DNA from: an uncultured Chryseobacterium sp.
GTDB lineage: Bacteria; Bacteroidota; Bacteroidia; Flavobacteriales; Weeksellaceae
Direction of reading: 5' to 3'
Assembly (NCBI GenBank): GCA_913777465.1
Contig: CAJYRQ010000013.1
Span: 17,579 to 81,578 of the forward strand
Length of the DNA: 64,000 nucleotides
The notes under the pieces were generated by a model that saw only the letters and a list, made by a program, of their open reading frames with translations, was not told the origin of the DNA and ran no database searches. Positions within the stretch are counted from its first letter, which is position 1, and each line of letters begins with the position of its first letter. Of the stretch, positions 1 to 9,135 are shown piece by piece. Both the position numbers and the translations under genes were made by a program.

Positions 1-1886
1 ACCCCGGCCAGTGGCGGAAGCTTGATACTGATGGATTCCGGGTATCCTTTATATTCTTCTTTGTCACTCCTGACGATATCGGGTTCAACACCGCTTCCTG
101 CATATTTTCCATCATCGGAATTGAAAACAATCTCCCACTGGCTCCCGGTATCGACGCCGACCTTATAATCCAAAACCCTTGGTGTTAAATTCAGGATAAT
201 CATGAAAACGTCTCCTGCCTTTTTTTCTTTTCTCAAATAAATGTATACCGAATTATCCGTATCGTCCGCTTCCACCCATTCAAAACCTTCCGGGCTGAAC
301 TGGTTTTCGTAAAAGGCAGTTTCGTTGCGGTAAAGAAGGTTCAGATCTTTGACCAAAGTCTGCAATCCTTTATGAACTGGAAAATCGAGCAAATGCCAAT
401 CCAGGCTTTTCTTGAAATTCCATTCGCTGGTCTGCCCGAACTCATCGCCCATGAAGAGCAGCTTTGCCCCGGGATGCGTAAACATATAGACATAAAGGGC
501 CCGCAGATTGGCAAATTTCTGCCATTCGTCGCCTTTCATCTTATAGATCAGGCTGGCTTTCCCATGCACCACTTCATCATGCGACAGCGGCATCATGTAA
601 TTTTCATTGTACATGTACATGGATGCGAAAGTCAGTTTGTGATGAAAGAATTTCCTGTTGATGGGGTCTTCCTTAAAATAAGCCAGCGTATCGTGCATCC
701 AGCCCATCATCCATTTCATTCCGAAACCTACGCCGCCCATATGAACAGGTTTGGTAAGCATCGGAAAGTCGGAGCTTTCTTCCGCAATAGTGATGATATT
801 GTCGCCAAATTCTTTATATACAGCGGTATTGAATTCCTGAAGAAACGTTTTGGCTTCCAGGTTCACGTTTCCGCCGTAGATATTGGGTTCCCATTCTCCT
901 TCATTCCGGGAATAATCCAAATGAAGCATAGACGTTACCGCATCTACCCGCAATCCGTCAGCATGATACCGTTCCAGCCAGAACATGGCATTAGAAATCA
1001 GAAAGGATTTCACTTCATTCCTTCCGTAATTGAAAATATAGGATTTCCAGTCGGGATGAAAGCCTTTGCGCGGATCTTCATGCTCATACAGATAAGAACC
1101 GTCGAAACGGTGCAGACCATTGGCATCCCCCGGAAAATGGGAAGGTACCCAGTCTAAAATTACCCCGATGCCATTCCGGTGGAGTTCATCGATCAGGAAC
1201 ATCAGGTCCTGCGGTGAGCCGAAACGTGAAGTTGCAGCATAAAACCCGGTAATCTGGTAGCCCCAGCTTGGATCGTACGGATATTCCATCAGAGGCATAA
1301 ATTCCACATGGGTGAAAGCCATTTCTTTAAGATAGGGAATAAGCTTTGCGGCAAGATCGCGGTAATTCAGGAATTTTTCCGGATGATGCTCATCCCGCAT
1401 CCATGATCCGACATGCATTTCATAGACGGAGACGGGAGCCTTCAGGGTATTTTTCTGCCAGCGGCTGTCCATCCATTCTTTATCTTCCCAATCGTACCAG
1501 GTGGTGGAAACGAGTGATGCCGCCTGGATGTTCTGTTCCCAGCTCAGAGCATACGGATCGCTTTTTTCCAGGATTTCACCGCGGTAGGTCTCAATGGCAT
1601 ACTTATACAACGTTCCCCAGGTAAGACCGGCAATAAATCCTTCCCAGATTCCGGAGCCGTCCCATCGGGGGAATAAGATATGCTCGTTAGGATTCCAGCT
1701 GTTAAAATTTCCGATCACCGAAACTTTTTTGGCATTGGGCGCCCAGACTGAAAAGTAAACGCCCTGTACTCCATCCTTTTCTGCAGAATGTGCCCCGAAT
1801 TTATCGTAGAGCTTATAATGCTTACCTTCTCTGAAAAGATAAATGTCCTGATCTGTAAAAAGAGTGTATGTTTTAACCGAATTCAT
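1..1886 (-). CDS. glgB: 1,4-alpha-glucan branching enzyme, C-terminus cut by window edge
   Basis: Glycogen branching enzyme of family GH13, which makes alpha-1,6 branches in cytoplasmic glycogen. About 628 residues are visible from the ATG at 1886; only the last few are lost at the window edge. It starts with a CBM48-type module (VSVIGNFNSWNP) and has the GH13 signatures: DGLRVDAV with nucleophile Asp315, IAEESSD with acid Glu369, and PLSHDEVVHGK. It is shorter than the E. coli enzyme (728 aa) because the extra N1 domain is absent. No other glycogen gene is in the window. It is divergent from the esterase gene at 2105. The identification is firm. Confidence 0.96.
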   Translation of the reverse strand, partial: MNSVKTYTLFTDQDIYLFREGKHYKLYDKFGAHSAEKDGVQGVYFSVWAPNAKKVSVIGNFNSWNPNEHILFPRWDGSGIWEGFIAGLTWGTLYKYAIETYRGEILEKSDPYALSWEQNIQAASLVSTTWYDWEDKEWMDSRWQKNTLKAPVSVYEMHVGSWMRDEHHPEKFLNYRDLAAKLIPYLKEMAFTHVEFMPLMEYPYDPSWGYQITGFYAATSRFGSPQDLMFLIDELHRNGIGVILDWVPSHFPGDANGLHRFDGSYLYEHEDPRKGFHPDWKSYIFNYGRNEVKSFLISNAMFWLERYHADGLRVDAVTSMLHLDYSRNEGEWEPNIYGGNVNLEAKTFLQEFNTAVYKEFGDNIITIAEESSDFPMLTKPVHMGGVGFGMKWMMGWMHDTLAYFKEDPINRKFFHHKLTFASMYMYNENYMMPLSHDEVVHGKASLIYKMKGDEWQKFANLRALYVYMFTHPGAKLLFMGDEFGQTSEWNFKKSLDWHLLDFPVHKGLQTLVKDLNLLYRNETAFYENQFSPEGFEWVEADDTDNSVYIYLRKEKKAGDVFMIILNLTPRVLDYKVGVDTGSQWEIVFNSDDGKYAGSGVEPDIVRSDKEEYKGYPESISIKLPPLAG

Positions 1887-2000
1887 CACGGTTTTTATTT
1901 TAATTTAATTTCTCTGAAACTACGGAAAAATACCGGCAACCTATATTAATTATGAGTGAATTAATTATTATGTAAAACGGCTTCTATTGATAGTTTCTAT

Positions 2001-2008
2001 CAAATATA
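2001..2008 (-). promoter_or_regulatory. Putative -7 promoter box of glgB
   Basis: Read on the minus strand this is TATATTTG, a full match to the Bacteroidota -7 consensus TAnnTTTG. It lies about 115 bases upstream of the glgB ATG. I see no clear -33 TTTG, so the call is tentative. Confidence 0.4.
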
Positions 2009-2104
2009 AAGTTTTTCAGCCAGTAATACCATGATTCAGGAAATTATTTGCCATAAAAAGATTTTTTATAAATTTATCCTTTTAAATTTTTAGCAGAGAC
2101 ACTG

Positions 2105-3226
2105 ATGAAGTTTGAACTCCATACCGCAGAACAGGATGAAAGGATTATTTACATCACCGGGAATTTCAACCGCTGGAATCCAAGGGACCAGCGTTTCCGG
2201 CTGACGCGGAAAGATATCAACCAATATTTTATAGAAATTGAAGATCATGTGCTGCCGGGTCTTGTGGAATATAAATTCACAAAAGGCGGCTGGGAAAATG
2301 TGGAACTGGACCATCAGGGCAATATTACTCCGAACCGGAAAGTGTTGAAATCTGCAGGAACCGTTTCTGATACCGTAGAAAAATGGAGACTGAACTGGGG
2401 ACCTTTTAAAGCGGAATATTTTCCGATTGCCGAAATAATTTCGGATAAATTTTATATCCCGCAGCTCGACCGTTACCGGAAAGTCTGGGCACTTCTGCCG
2501 TACGATTATTATACTTCAGACAAGAGCTACCCGGTGCTGTACCTCCAGGATGCCCAGAACCTGTTCAACGAAGGCAGCGATTATGGCAACTGGGAAATCG
2601 ATAAAAAGCTTTCGGTTCTTACGGAATATGGCCGCGGTGACGTCATCATTATTGCCATCGAACACGGCAGCGACGACCGGATTAAAGAATATATTTTCGA
2701 TAACGACCATGTTGCCAACGGTTCGGAAGGAAAGAAATACATCCGTTTTATCACCGACACCTTAAAACCTTTTGTAGACCGGAACTACCGTACCAAAAAA
2801 GACCGGGAGAATACGGGGATCGGCGGAAGCTCGCTAGGTGCCCTGATCAGCATTTACAGCGGTTTCCTTTACCCGGAAGTCTATTCCAAGCTTTTGATTT
2901 TTTCACCTTCTCTTTGGGTGGAACCGAACAATAATTTTCCGATGATGAATTTCAAGGTTCCCTTCAGAACCAAAATTTATCTTTACGGCGGCGCGCAGGA
3001 AGGTTCTAAAATGGTAAAAAGAATCCATGCTTTTGAAGAATCGATGAAACGATGGGAAGAAAAACACCTTTTTGACTGCGAGATCAGGATCAGCATCAAT
3101 CCGGAAGGAACACACAGTGAATTCTACTGGTCGCAGGAGTTTCCCAGAGCCATCGAATGGCTGTACTACAACAATATCGAAAACCCTGTAGAAGTAAAAC
3201 CGACGCAGGACAGCATTAAAAATTAA
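2105..3226 (+). CDS. Esterase-like alpha/beta hydrolase with N-terminal CBM48/AMPK-type glycogen-binding-like domain
   Basis: Two-domain protein of 373 aa with no signal peptide. Residues about 1-90 resemble a CBM48/AMPK-beta immunoglobulin-like domain (ITGNFNRWNP), the fold also found at the N-terminus of GlgB next door. Residues about 110-360 form an esterase-D/Fes-type alpha/beta hydrolase with the nucleophile elbow G-S-S-L-G (Ser243) and a likely catalytic His in GTHSEFYW near the C-terminus. The stop lies 4 bases before the next start, so it is co-transcribed with the aminopeptidase at 3231. The substrate is unknown: the N-domain suggests a glycan, while the neighbours suggest an ester or amide intermediate of the amidoligase cluster. 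Confidence 0.82.
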   Translation: MKFELHTAEQDERIIYITGNFNRWNPRDQRFRLTRKDINQYFIEIEDHVLPGLVEYKFTKGGWENVELDHQGNITPNRKVLKSAGTVSDTVEKWRLNWGPFKAEYFPIAEIISDKFYIPQLDRYRKVWALLPYDYYTSDKSYPVLYLQDAQNLFNEGSDYGNWEIDKKLSVLTEYGRGDVIIIAIEHGSDDRIKEYIFDNDHVANGSEGKKYIRFITDTLKPFVDRNYRTKKDRENTGIGGSSLGALISIYSGFLYPEVYSKLLIFSPSLWVEPNNNFPMMNFKVPFRTKIYLYGGAQEGSKMVKRIHAFEESMKRWEEKHLFDCEIRISINPEGTHSEFYWSQEFPRAIEWLYYNNIENPVEVKPTQDSIKN

Positions 3227-3230
3227 CATT

Positions 3231-4646
3231 ATGAAGCTCATCAACAAAAAAAATAAAAACTATACCCAGGTATTCCATCTGTTTACGGAGGAAGAATGGG
3301 CCAAATCCGACAGGAATTTCCATAAAAATATTTCTACATTTTTCAACGGTAAAAAGCATGAGGTCTTTATCCATGTCCATGAAGAAGGAACCGCTTATTT
3401 TATCGGGCTGGGAAAACCGGATCTTCAGAATTTTGAAATTCAGCAGGTAGCCGTGAAATTTTCCCAGGCTTACAAAGAAAAGATACAGGCTGTCCCGACT
3501 TTACTGTTAGCAGACTTTATGAACGAAAGGCAGTTTGAAGAATTTGTAAAAGGCCTGCTGACCGGAACTTACCACTACCCTTTTGAAAAAAAACATGCTT
3601 TCTGGAATCCTAAATTCGAGCTGCACTTTGAAAATTTAAGCCAGAAAAAATTAGACCATATCGGTAAAAAGACCGAAGCCATCAGCAACGGACAGACCGC
3701 CTGCCAGGAGTGGCTGAACAAACCGGCTAATCTTAAAAAACCGGATATTTTCAGCCTTTATTTAAAAAATTTAGCTAAAAAATACGATCTCAAATACACG
3801 GTTTTCAACAGAAAAAAATGCGAAGAACTCGGTCTGGGAGCTTACCTTTCCGTTAACCAGGGAAGTGCATACGATGCTGCTTTTACCATCCTGGAGTACC
3901 GGACTGCCGTTAAAAATGCAAAAACCTTCGGACTGGTCGGAAAATGCGTGCTCTTCGATACCGGCGGAATCTCCCTGAAAAATCCGGACAATATGCACTA
4001 TATGAAATCGGATATGGGCGGTGCGACGGCTGTTTTGGGAACACTGATTTACGCTGCCGAAATGCAGCTTCCGGTGAATATCACAGCAGTGCTGCCCATT
4101 ACCGACAATGCCATCTCCGAGAAAGCTTTTCTTCCGAGCGACGTGATTACCGCTTATAACGGAAAAACCATCGAAGTCCTGAATACCGACGCGGAAGGGC
4201 GGATGATCATGGCAGACGGACTTTCTTACCTGGCTAAAAATTTTAAAACCGATTTCCTGATCGATCTGGCGACTTTAACGGGAAGCTCGGTGCGGATGTT
4301 CGGCGATACCTGCGGGGCCCTATTTTCAAATAACGAAGAACTGAAAAATCTTCTGCTGAAAACCGGCGATAAAACGAACCAACGACTCTGGAGTTTACCG
4401 CTGTGGGATATCTGGAAAGACGATATCCGGTCTGATGTTGCCGACCTGAAAAATATCTCCATGAAGCCGGTCGGAGACTGTATCGTAGCAGCAAAATTCC
4501 TGGAGCAGTTTATAGAAAACCATCCGAAGTGGGCCCATCTGGATATTGCCGGAGTCGCCTTCGGAAATGTAGGCTATGCGAAAGAAAAAGCGGCCACCGG
4601 ATTTGGGGTACAGCTGCTGGCAGATTTAATCGAAAATTATCACTAA
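3231..4646 (+). CDS. M17 leucyl aminopeptidase family protein
   Basis: Cytosolic dinuclear-metal aminopeptidase of family M17 (471 aa), which removes N-terminal residues from peptides. The family signature NTDAEGR is present at residues 318-324, and the upstream ligand region FDTGGISLK is intact. The N-terminal about 150 residues are the usual divergent regulatory domain. It starts 4 bases after the esterase and heads into a cluster of ATP-grasp ligases. A peptidase here could trim or recycle an amide-linked product, but ordinary peptide turnover explains it equally well. Confidence 0.93.
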   Translation: MKLINKKNKNYTQVFHLFTEEEWAKSDRNFHKNISTFFNGKKHEVFIHVHEEGTAYFIGLGKPDLQNFEIQQVAVKFSQAYKEKIQAVPTLLLADFMNERQFEEFVKGLLTGTYHYPFEKKHAFWNPKFELHFENLSQKKLDHIGKKTEAISNGQTACQEWLNKPANLKKPDIFSLYLKNLAKKYDLKYTVFNRKKCEELGLGAYLSVNQGSAYDAAFTILEYRTAVKNAKTFGLVGKCVLFDTGGISLKNPDNMHYMKSDMGGATAVLGTLIYAAEMQLPVNITAVLPITDNAISEKAFLPSDVITAYNGKTIEVLNTDAEGRMIMADGLSYLAKNFKTDFLIDLATLTGSSVRMFGDTCGALFSNNEELKNLLLKTGDKTNQRLWSLPLWDIWKDDIRSDVADLKNISMKPVGDCIVAAKFLEQFIENHPKWAHLDIAGVAFGNVGYAKEKAATGFGVQLLADLIENYH

Positions 4647-4748
4647 AAATTAGTTTATTACAAAAATTCTCTGTATCATTGATATGGTTTTTCAAAAGTG
4701 CATGATATTTTTATTTTTAACACTGAATAATTAATAAAAAATCATTTT

Positions 4749-4756
4749 TATTTTTG
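4749..4756 (+). promoter_or_regulatory. Putative promoter of the first ATP-grasp gene
   Basis: TATTTTTG matches TAnnTTTG and lies 30 bases before the ATG at 4786. It implies that transcription of the amidoligase genes can start here, separately from the esterase-aminopeptidase pair. Confidence 0.5.
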
Positions 4757-4785
4757 AAAAGCCATTAAAAAACTAAAAACATTGT

Positions 4786-5997
4786 ATGGAGGAGAAAACT
4801 ATAGTGTGTATTTCATGCTATTACAAGGGTTATGATTTCATGGATGAAATGAAAAAACTCGGTAATAAAGTAATTCTGGTAACATCTGAGAATCTTAAGG
4901 AGAAGAACTGGCCCTGGCATGCCATCGACGAGGTATTTTACATGCCCGAAGTAAAACCCTCCGTCTGGAATCTCGACCATCTGATTCAGGGATTTTCTCA
5001 TCTGATGCAGACCCGGAAAGTACATGCTGTAATTGCTCTTGATGATTATGATGTAGAAAAGGCAGCCCTGATCCGTGAAACCTTCAGGATTCCCGGGATG
5101 GGGCAAACGACCCACCGCTATTTCAGGGATAAGCTGGCTATGCGCCGGAAAGCAAAAGATTCCGGCATCAATGTTCCCGAGTTTACCGCTGTTTTCAACA
5201 ATGATGAGGTCAATGCTTTTGCCGATACCGTTCCTGCGCCCTGGGTTCTGAAACCACGGTCGGAAGCTTCTGCTTCGGGAATTAAAAAGCTGACTTCCAA
5301 AGATGAGCTTTGGGAAGCCCTGAATAACCTTGGCGAAGAGCGCCACCTGTTCCTACTGGAAAGCTTTAAACCCGGTGATGTCTATCACGTGGACAGTCTC
5401 ACCTTTAATAAAGAAATCGTTTTTACTTCCGCTTCAAAATATCTTGCTCCACCGATGCAGGTTTCCCACGAAGGCGGCGTTTTCAGAACCAAAACCCTGG
5501 GCCGGTATTCGGATGAATTCCGGGAGCTGGAAAAAGCCAACGCCAAAGTCCTTTCCAATTTCGGACTGATGAACGGCGCGACCCACACCGAATTTATCAG
5601 AAGCCGGGAAAACGGCAAATACTATTTTCTCGAAACATCATCACGGGTTGGCGGTGCACACATCCCCGACCTGGTGGAGGCGTCAAGCAGCATCAACATC
5701 TGGCGCGAATGGGCGAAAATTGAAGATGCCTTATTGCGGGGAAAAGATTATCAGGTTTCGAAGCCGACGGGATATTATGCCGGTCTGATCATCGCTTTAA
5801 TCAAAGACCAGCAACCTGATTACAATGCATTTGAATGTGAAGAAGCCGTGAAATTCCTGCCGATCGATTATCATGCAGGAATCGTCTATAAATCCAAGGA
5901 TGCGGACGTCATTCAGGAAAAACTGGACAAAGCCGCTGAAAAAATCCAGGCTGAAATGCTGAATATCCTTCCTCCGAAGGATAAACCCACCTCATAA
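4786..5997 (+). CDS. ATP-grasp carboxylate-amine/thiol ligase (first of cluster)
   Basis: ATP-grasp enzyme of 403 aa. It activates a carboxylate as an acyl-phosphate and joins it to an amine. The pre-grasp domain covers about 1-110. The nucleotide-binding segment has WVLKPRSEASASGI with Lys156, and the metal-binding strand has THTEFI followed by FLETSSRVGGAH with Glu283, so the active site looks complete. The C-terminus (about 310-403) resembles the lid of biotin-carboxylase or peptide-ligase type ATP-grasps. It is first in a run of amide-forming genes. The substrate cannot be read from sequence; a dipeptide or small-metabolite ligase is the best guess. Confidence 0.88.
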   Translation: MEEKTIVCISCYYKGYDFMDEMKKLGNKVILVTSENLKEKNWPWHAIDEVFYMPEVKPSVWNLDHLIQGFSHLMQTRKVHAVIALDDYDVEKAALIRETFRIPGMGQTTHRYFRDKLAMRRKAKDSGINVPEFTAVFNNDEVNAFADTVPAPWVLKPRSEASASGIKKLTSKDELWEALNNLGEERHLFLLESFKPGDVYHVDSLTFNKEIVFTSASKYLAPPMQVSHEGGVFRTKTLGRYSDEFRELEKANAKVLSNFGLMNGATHTEFIRSRENGKYYFLETSSRVGGAHIPDLVEASSSINIWREWAKIEDALLRGKDYQVSKPTGYYAGLIIALIKDQQPDYNAFECEEAVKFLPIDYHAGIVYKSKDADVIQEKLDKAAEKIQAEMLNILPPKDKPTS

Positions 5998-6012
5998 CTT
6001 GTAAAATATACT

Positions 6013-6043
6013 ACGCCGGAAACAAGAAAACCGGTGTTATTTT
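6013..6043 (+). terminator. Weak terminator-like hairpin
   Basis: ACGCCGG and CCGGTGT pair across an 11-base loop (one G-T pair), followed by TATTTT. It may partly separate the first ATP-grasp gene from the esterase at 6106. Confidence 0.35.
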
Positions 6044-6105
6044 AAGTTTTGCCATCCTTTAAATAAAATCAGAGGTTTGAAACCTTTAACTCCAAATAAC
6101 AAAAA

Positions 6106-6819
6106 ATGCCGAAAATAGAACATACCGATTACTATTCCCATATCTTAGGAACCAGCCTGAAAGTTGAGGTCACGGGCCATTACGGCTATCCGATCATTAT
6201 GTTCCCAACTTCACAGGGATTCTATACCCAAAACCATGATTTCCAGCTGAACGGAAGCATCAACTGGTTTGTGGAACAGGGAAAGGTAAAGCTTTACAAC
6301 ATCCAGACGATCGACAGCCAAAGCTTTTACGACGAAAGCATTCCGCCGCAACAGCGGATCAGGAATTACGAAAAATACGCACAGTTCCTGATTAAAGAAT
6401 TCGTGCCCTATATTCAGAAACTCCACAATACGCACCGCGTTGCCGTTGCCGGAGCGAGTTTCGGAGGATATCATGCCGCTAATTTCGCCTTCCGGTTTCC
6501 GGATGTCGTATCGCACCTGTTCTGTCTTTCAGGCGCATTCAGCATCAGGAATTTTATGGACGGCTACTCTGATGACCTGGTATACTTCAATTGTCCGAGG
6601 GAATTTGTAAAAAATGATGAAGCCTGGAAATACAAGCACATGCATATTGTCCTGAGCACTTCCGACCAGGATATCTGCAGGGATAAAAATGTGGAAATGG
6701 CAGAAATCCTCACGTTAAAAGGAATTGATTTCTGGTACGATGAAAAGAAATGGATCAACCACGACTGGCCGCTCTGGAGAATGGTGTTTCCGACTTTTAT
6801 CGGCGCTTTTTTTTCTTAA
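6106..6819 (+). CDS. Alpha/beta hydrolase-fold esterase within the amidoligase cluster
   Basis: Single-domain alpha/beta hydrolase (237 aa) of the esterase-D/enterochelin-esterase type with no signal peptide. It carries the nucleophile elbow GASFGG in AVAGASFGGYHAANF. A likely catalytic Asp lies in STSDQDIC and a catalytic His in NHDWPLW near the C-terminus, so a full Ser-Asp-His triad is present. It sits between two ATP-grasp genes, which suggests hydrolysis or transfer of an acyl or peptidyl intermediate made by them. It is a second, CBM-less relative of the esterase at 2105. Family call is good; substrate is unknown. Confidence 0.86.
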   Translation: MPKIEHTDYYSHILGTSLKVEVTGHYGYPIIMFPTSQGFYTQNHDFQLNGSINWFVEQGKVKLYNIQTIDSQSFYDESIPPQQRIRNYEKYAQFLIKEFVPYIQKLHNTHRVAVAGASFGGYHAANFAFRFPDVVSHLFCLSGAFSIRNFMDGYSDDLVYFNCPREFVKNDEAWKYKHMHIVLSTSDQDICRDKNVEMAEILTLKGIDFWYDEKKWINHDWPLWRMVFPTFIGAFFS

Positions 6820-6839
6820 ACTGAATGAACTGTAAGCAT

Positions 6840-6910
6840 AAGAATCTTGACGCAAAGTCCGCAAAGTTTTTTACTACTAACTGTTTTTAAGTTCGCCAAG
6901 GCGTTCTACT
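6840..6910. repeat. Degenerate intergenic repeat (GCAAAG...GCCAAGGCG type)
   Basis: The spacer before the ATP-grasp gene at 7007 contains GACGCAAAGTCCGCAAAG and then AAGTTCGCCAAGGCG. This looks like a decayed copy of the short GC-biased repeats scattered in flavobacterial spacers. No promoter of the TAnnTTTG type is visible in it. Confidence 0.35.
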
Positions 6911-7006
6911 CAGCTGAGATCAAAGATCAAATTATAAGATCATTCAAATCAGTATCAAAATATATTAATAATCCAATACACAATAAAAACATTAAAAAAA
7001 TACATT

Positions 7007-7960
7007 ATGGCTAAAAAAGTAGGAATTTTGTTCGGGATGGAAGATACGTTTCCCTGGGCATTTATTGATAAGGTAAATGAACTGGGCAAAGGAGAAATCA
7101 TTGCCGAACCGGTGAACATCGATAAGCTTGAACAGGGAGCCGATTACGGATATGCCGTGATTATCGACCGGATTTCCCAGGATGTCCCTTTCTACCGGGC
7201 TTACCTGAAAAATGCAGCGCTGAACGGAACGTATGTAGTCAACAACCCTTTCTGGTGGAGTGCCGACGAAAAGTTTTTCAACAATGCTTTAATGAGCAAG
7301 CTTGGGATCCCGCTTCCGAAAACCGTCCTGCTTCCTTCTCATGAAAGACCGACCAACACATCGGAGACTTCTTTCAGGAACCTGCAATTTCCTCACGACT
7401 GGGATTATATCTTCGATTACGTAGGATTTCCGGCCTATATGAAACCTCACGACGGCGGCGGCTGGAGAAATGTGTACCGCGTGAACAGCCCGGAAGATCT
7501 TTGGGCCAAGCTGGGCGAAACGGAACAGCTGGTGATGATGGTGCAGGAAGAAATTGTTTTCAACGATTATTACCGTGTGTATTGCCTGGGCCAGAAATAT
7601 GTTCACATCATGCCTTATGAGCCGAGAAATGCTCCTCATCTGAGATACGAGACAACCCATAAAACCGAGGGTAAAGAACTTAAAAAGATCTTGAAAACCA
7701 TTCATGATTATACACTTAAAATGAACAAGGCATTGGGCTACGATTTCAACACGGTGGAGTTCGCCGTTCGCGACGGAATCCCTTATGCCATCGATTTCTG
7801 CAACCCGGCTCCCGATGCCGACCGGAATTCGGTGGGCGAAGAAAATTTTGCCTGGATTGTGGAGCATGCTGCCAGATTAGCCGTAGAAAAAGCAAAAGAA
7901 TACGTTCCCGGAAAACCGAACATTTCGTGGGGAACCTTTGTGAAAGATTCTGTAAAATAA
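7007..7960 (+). CDS. ATP-grasp ligase (second of cluster)
   Basis: RimK-like ATP-grasp protein of 317 aa. The nucleotide-binding lysine region is PAYMKPHDGGGW (Lys146 with the glycine-rich loop), and the metal-binding strand is TVEFAVRDGIPYAIDFCNPAPDAD around residues 248-272. Asp263 replaces the usual acidic-Asn pair pattern in DFCNPAP, an unusual but still acidic variant. It is followed after 25 bases by the GCS2-type ligase, so the two are clearly co-transcribed and may act in sequence. The product is unknown. RimK-like glutamate ligation or a dipeptide ligase are the alternatives. Confidence 0.87.
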   Translation: MAKKVGILFGMEDTFPWAFIDKVNELGKGEIIAEPVNIDKLEQGADYGYAVIIDRISQDVPFYRAYLKNAALNGTYVVNNPFWWSADEKFFNNALMSKLGIPLPKTVLLPSHERPTNTSETSFRNLQFPHDWDYIFDYVGFPAYMKPHDGGGWRNVYRVNSPEDLWAKLGETEQLVMMVQEEIVFNDYYRVYCLGQKYVHIMPYEPRNAPHLRYETTHKTEGKELKKILKTIHDYTLKMNKALGYDFNTVEFAVRDGIPYAIDFCNPAPDADRNSVGEENFAWIVEHAARLAVEKAKEYVPGKPNISWGTFVKDSVK

Positions 7961-7985
7961 GAACCTCTAAAAAACACGAAAAAAA

Positions 7986-9104
7986 ATGCATCAGTTTACC
8001 ATCGGAATCGAAGAAGAATATCAGATCATTGATGTTGAGAGCAGGGACCTGATTTCTCATGTTTCGAAAATCATCGAAGGCGGAAAAGCGGTTTTAAGTG
8101 AAAATTTAAAGCACGAAATGCACGAATCCATGATCGAGATGGAAACGGGCATCTGCCAGAATATCCAGGAGGCCAAAACGGAACTCACGAACCTGAGAAG
8201 ACATCTTATCAAAACCGCTCACGAACAGGGACTCCGGGTTTCCGGCGGCGGGACTCATCCTTTCTCCAACTGGGAACACAACACCATTACCAACGGTGAA
8301 CGTTACAATAAAATCGTAGATGATATGGGGGATGTGGCGCGTGGCAATCTGATTTTCGGGCTTCACGTACACATCGGCATCCCAAACCGTGAGGAAGGCG
8401 TAAGAATCCAGAATGTGATGCGGTATTTTCTGCCGCACGTATATGCTCTGTCTACCAATTCCCCTTTCTGGATCGGAAGGAATACCGGCTTCAAATCGTA
8501 CCGTCAGGAAATTTTCGTGAAGTTCCCGAGAACCGGGATCCCGAGCTTCTTTAATTCGCTGGCGGAATTCGACAGCTATGTGGATCTGCTGGTAAAGACG
8601 GGAACCATAGACAACGCCAAGAAAATATGGTGGGACCTCCGGGTTCACCCTTTCTATCCTACCATTGAGTTCAGGATCTGCGATATGCCTTTGCGGATCG
8701 ATGAAACCGTCTGTCTGGCGGCCATCATGCAGTCTTTGGTTGCCAAAATATACAAACTGCACCAGCAAAACCTGAGCTTCAGAAGCTACCGCAGGCTGTT
8801 GCTGAATGAAAATAAATGGAGGGCCTCCAAAAGCGGCATCGAAGCCCATCTGATTGATTTCGGTAAGGAAGAATCGGTTCCCTATCCTGATTTGTTAAAA
8901 GAGCTACTGGAATTTATCGACGATGTCGTGGATGACCTGGGATGCCGGAAAGAAGTGGAATATGCATGGACAATCCTGGAAAACGGAACCGGTGCAGACC
9001 GTCAACTGAAGGTATTCCACGAGACCAGCGACCTTACCAAAGTAGTGGATTATATGATCTCCGAAACGGAATACGGAATTACCCACAGCGAAACGGCTTT
9101 ATAA
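7986..9104 (+). CDS. GCS2/YbdK-family carboxylate-amine ligase
   Basis: Member (372 aa) of the glutamate-cysteine ligase type 2 superfamily (COG2170, YbdK-like), glutamine-synthetase fold. These enzymes couple a carboxylate, often gamma-glutamyl, to an amine using ATP. Signatures seen: IGIEEEY near the N-terminus (metal-binding glutamates), GLHVHIG in the middle, and EFRICDMPLRIDE late. No gshB-type partner in the usual glutathione arrangement is present. Instead it lies between ATP-grasp and amidotransferase genes, as in predicted peptide-metabolite clusters. It is probably not a true gamma-glutamylcysteine synthetase. Confidence 0.9.
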   Translation: MHQFTIGIEEEYQIIDVESRDLISHVSKIIEGGKAVLSENLKHEMHESMIEMETGICQNIQEAKTELTNLRRHLIKTAHEQGLRVSGGGTHPFSNWEHNTITNGERYNKIVDDMGDVARGNLIFGLHVHIGIPNREEGVRIQNVMRYFLPHVYALSTNSPFWIGRNTGFKSYRQEIFVKFPRTGIPSFFNSLAEFDSYVDLLVKTGTIDNAKKIWWDLRVHPFYPTIEFRICDMPLRIDETVCLAAIMQSLVAKIYKLHQQNLSFRSYRRLLLNENKWRASKSGIEAHLIDFGKEESVPYPDLLKELLEFIDDVVDDLGCRKEVEYAWTILENGTGADRQLKVFHETSDLTKVVDYMISETEYGITHSETAL

Positions 9105-9112
9105 TATTTCGG

Positions 9113-9120
9113 TAACTTTG
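9113..9120 (+). promoter_or_regulatory. Putative promoter of the glutamine amidotransferase gene
   Basis: TAACTTTG is a full TAnnTTTG match, followed by CAAAAATTAGG. It overlaps a possible TTG start at 9118, so that codon cannot be the translated start; the ATG at 9136, 16 bases downstream, fits. Confidence 0.55.
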
Positions 9121-9135
9121 CAAAAATTAGGTTGT

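Noticed and set aside
372-1157. Long open frame on the + strand (261 codons)
   Set aside because: It is the antisense shadow of glgB, whose GH13 motifs are unmistakable.
7986-9104. Glutathione synthesis gene gshA
   Set aside because: Same superfamily, but the YbdK-type motifs and the neighbours point to another carboxylate-amine ligase.
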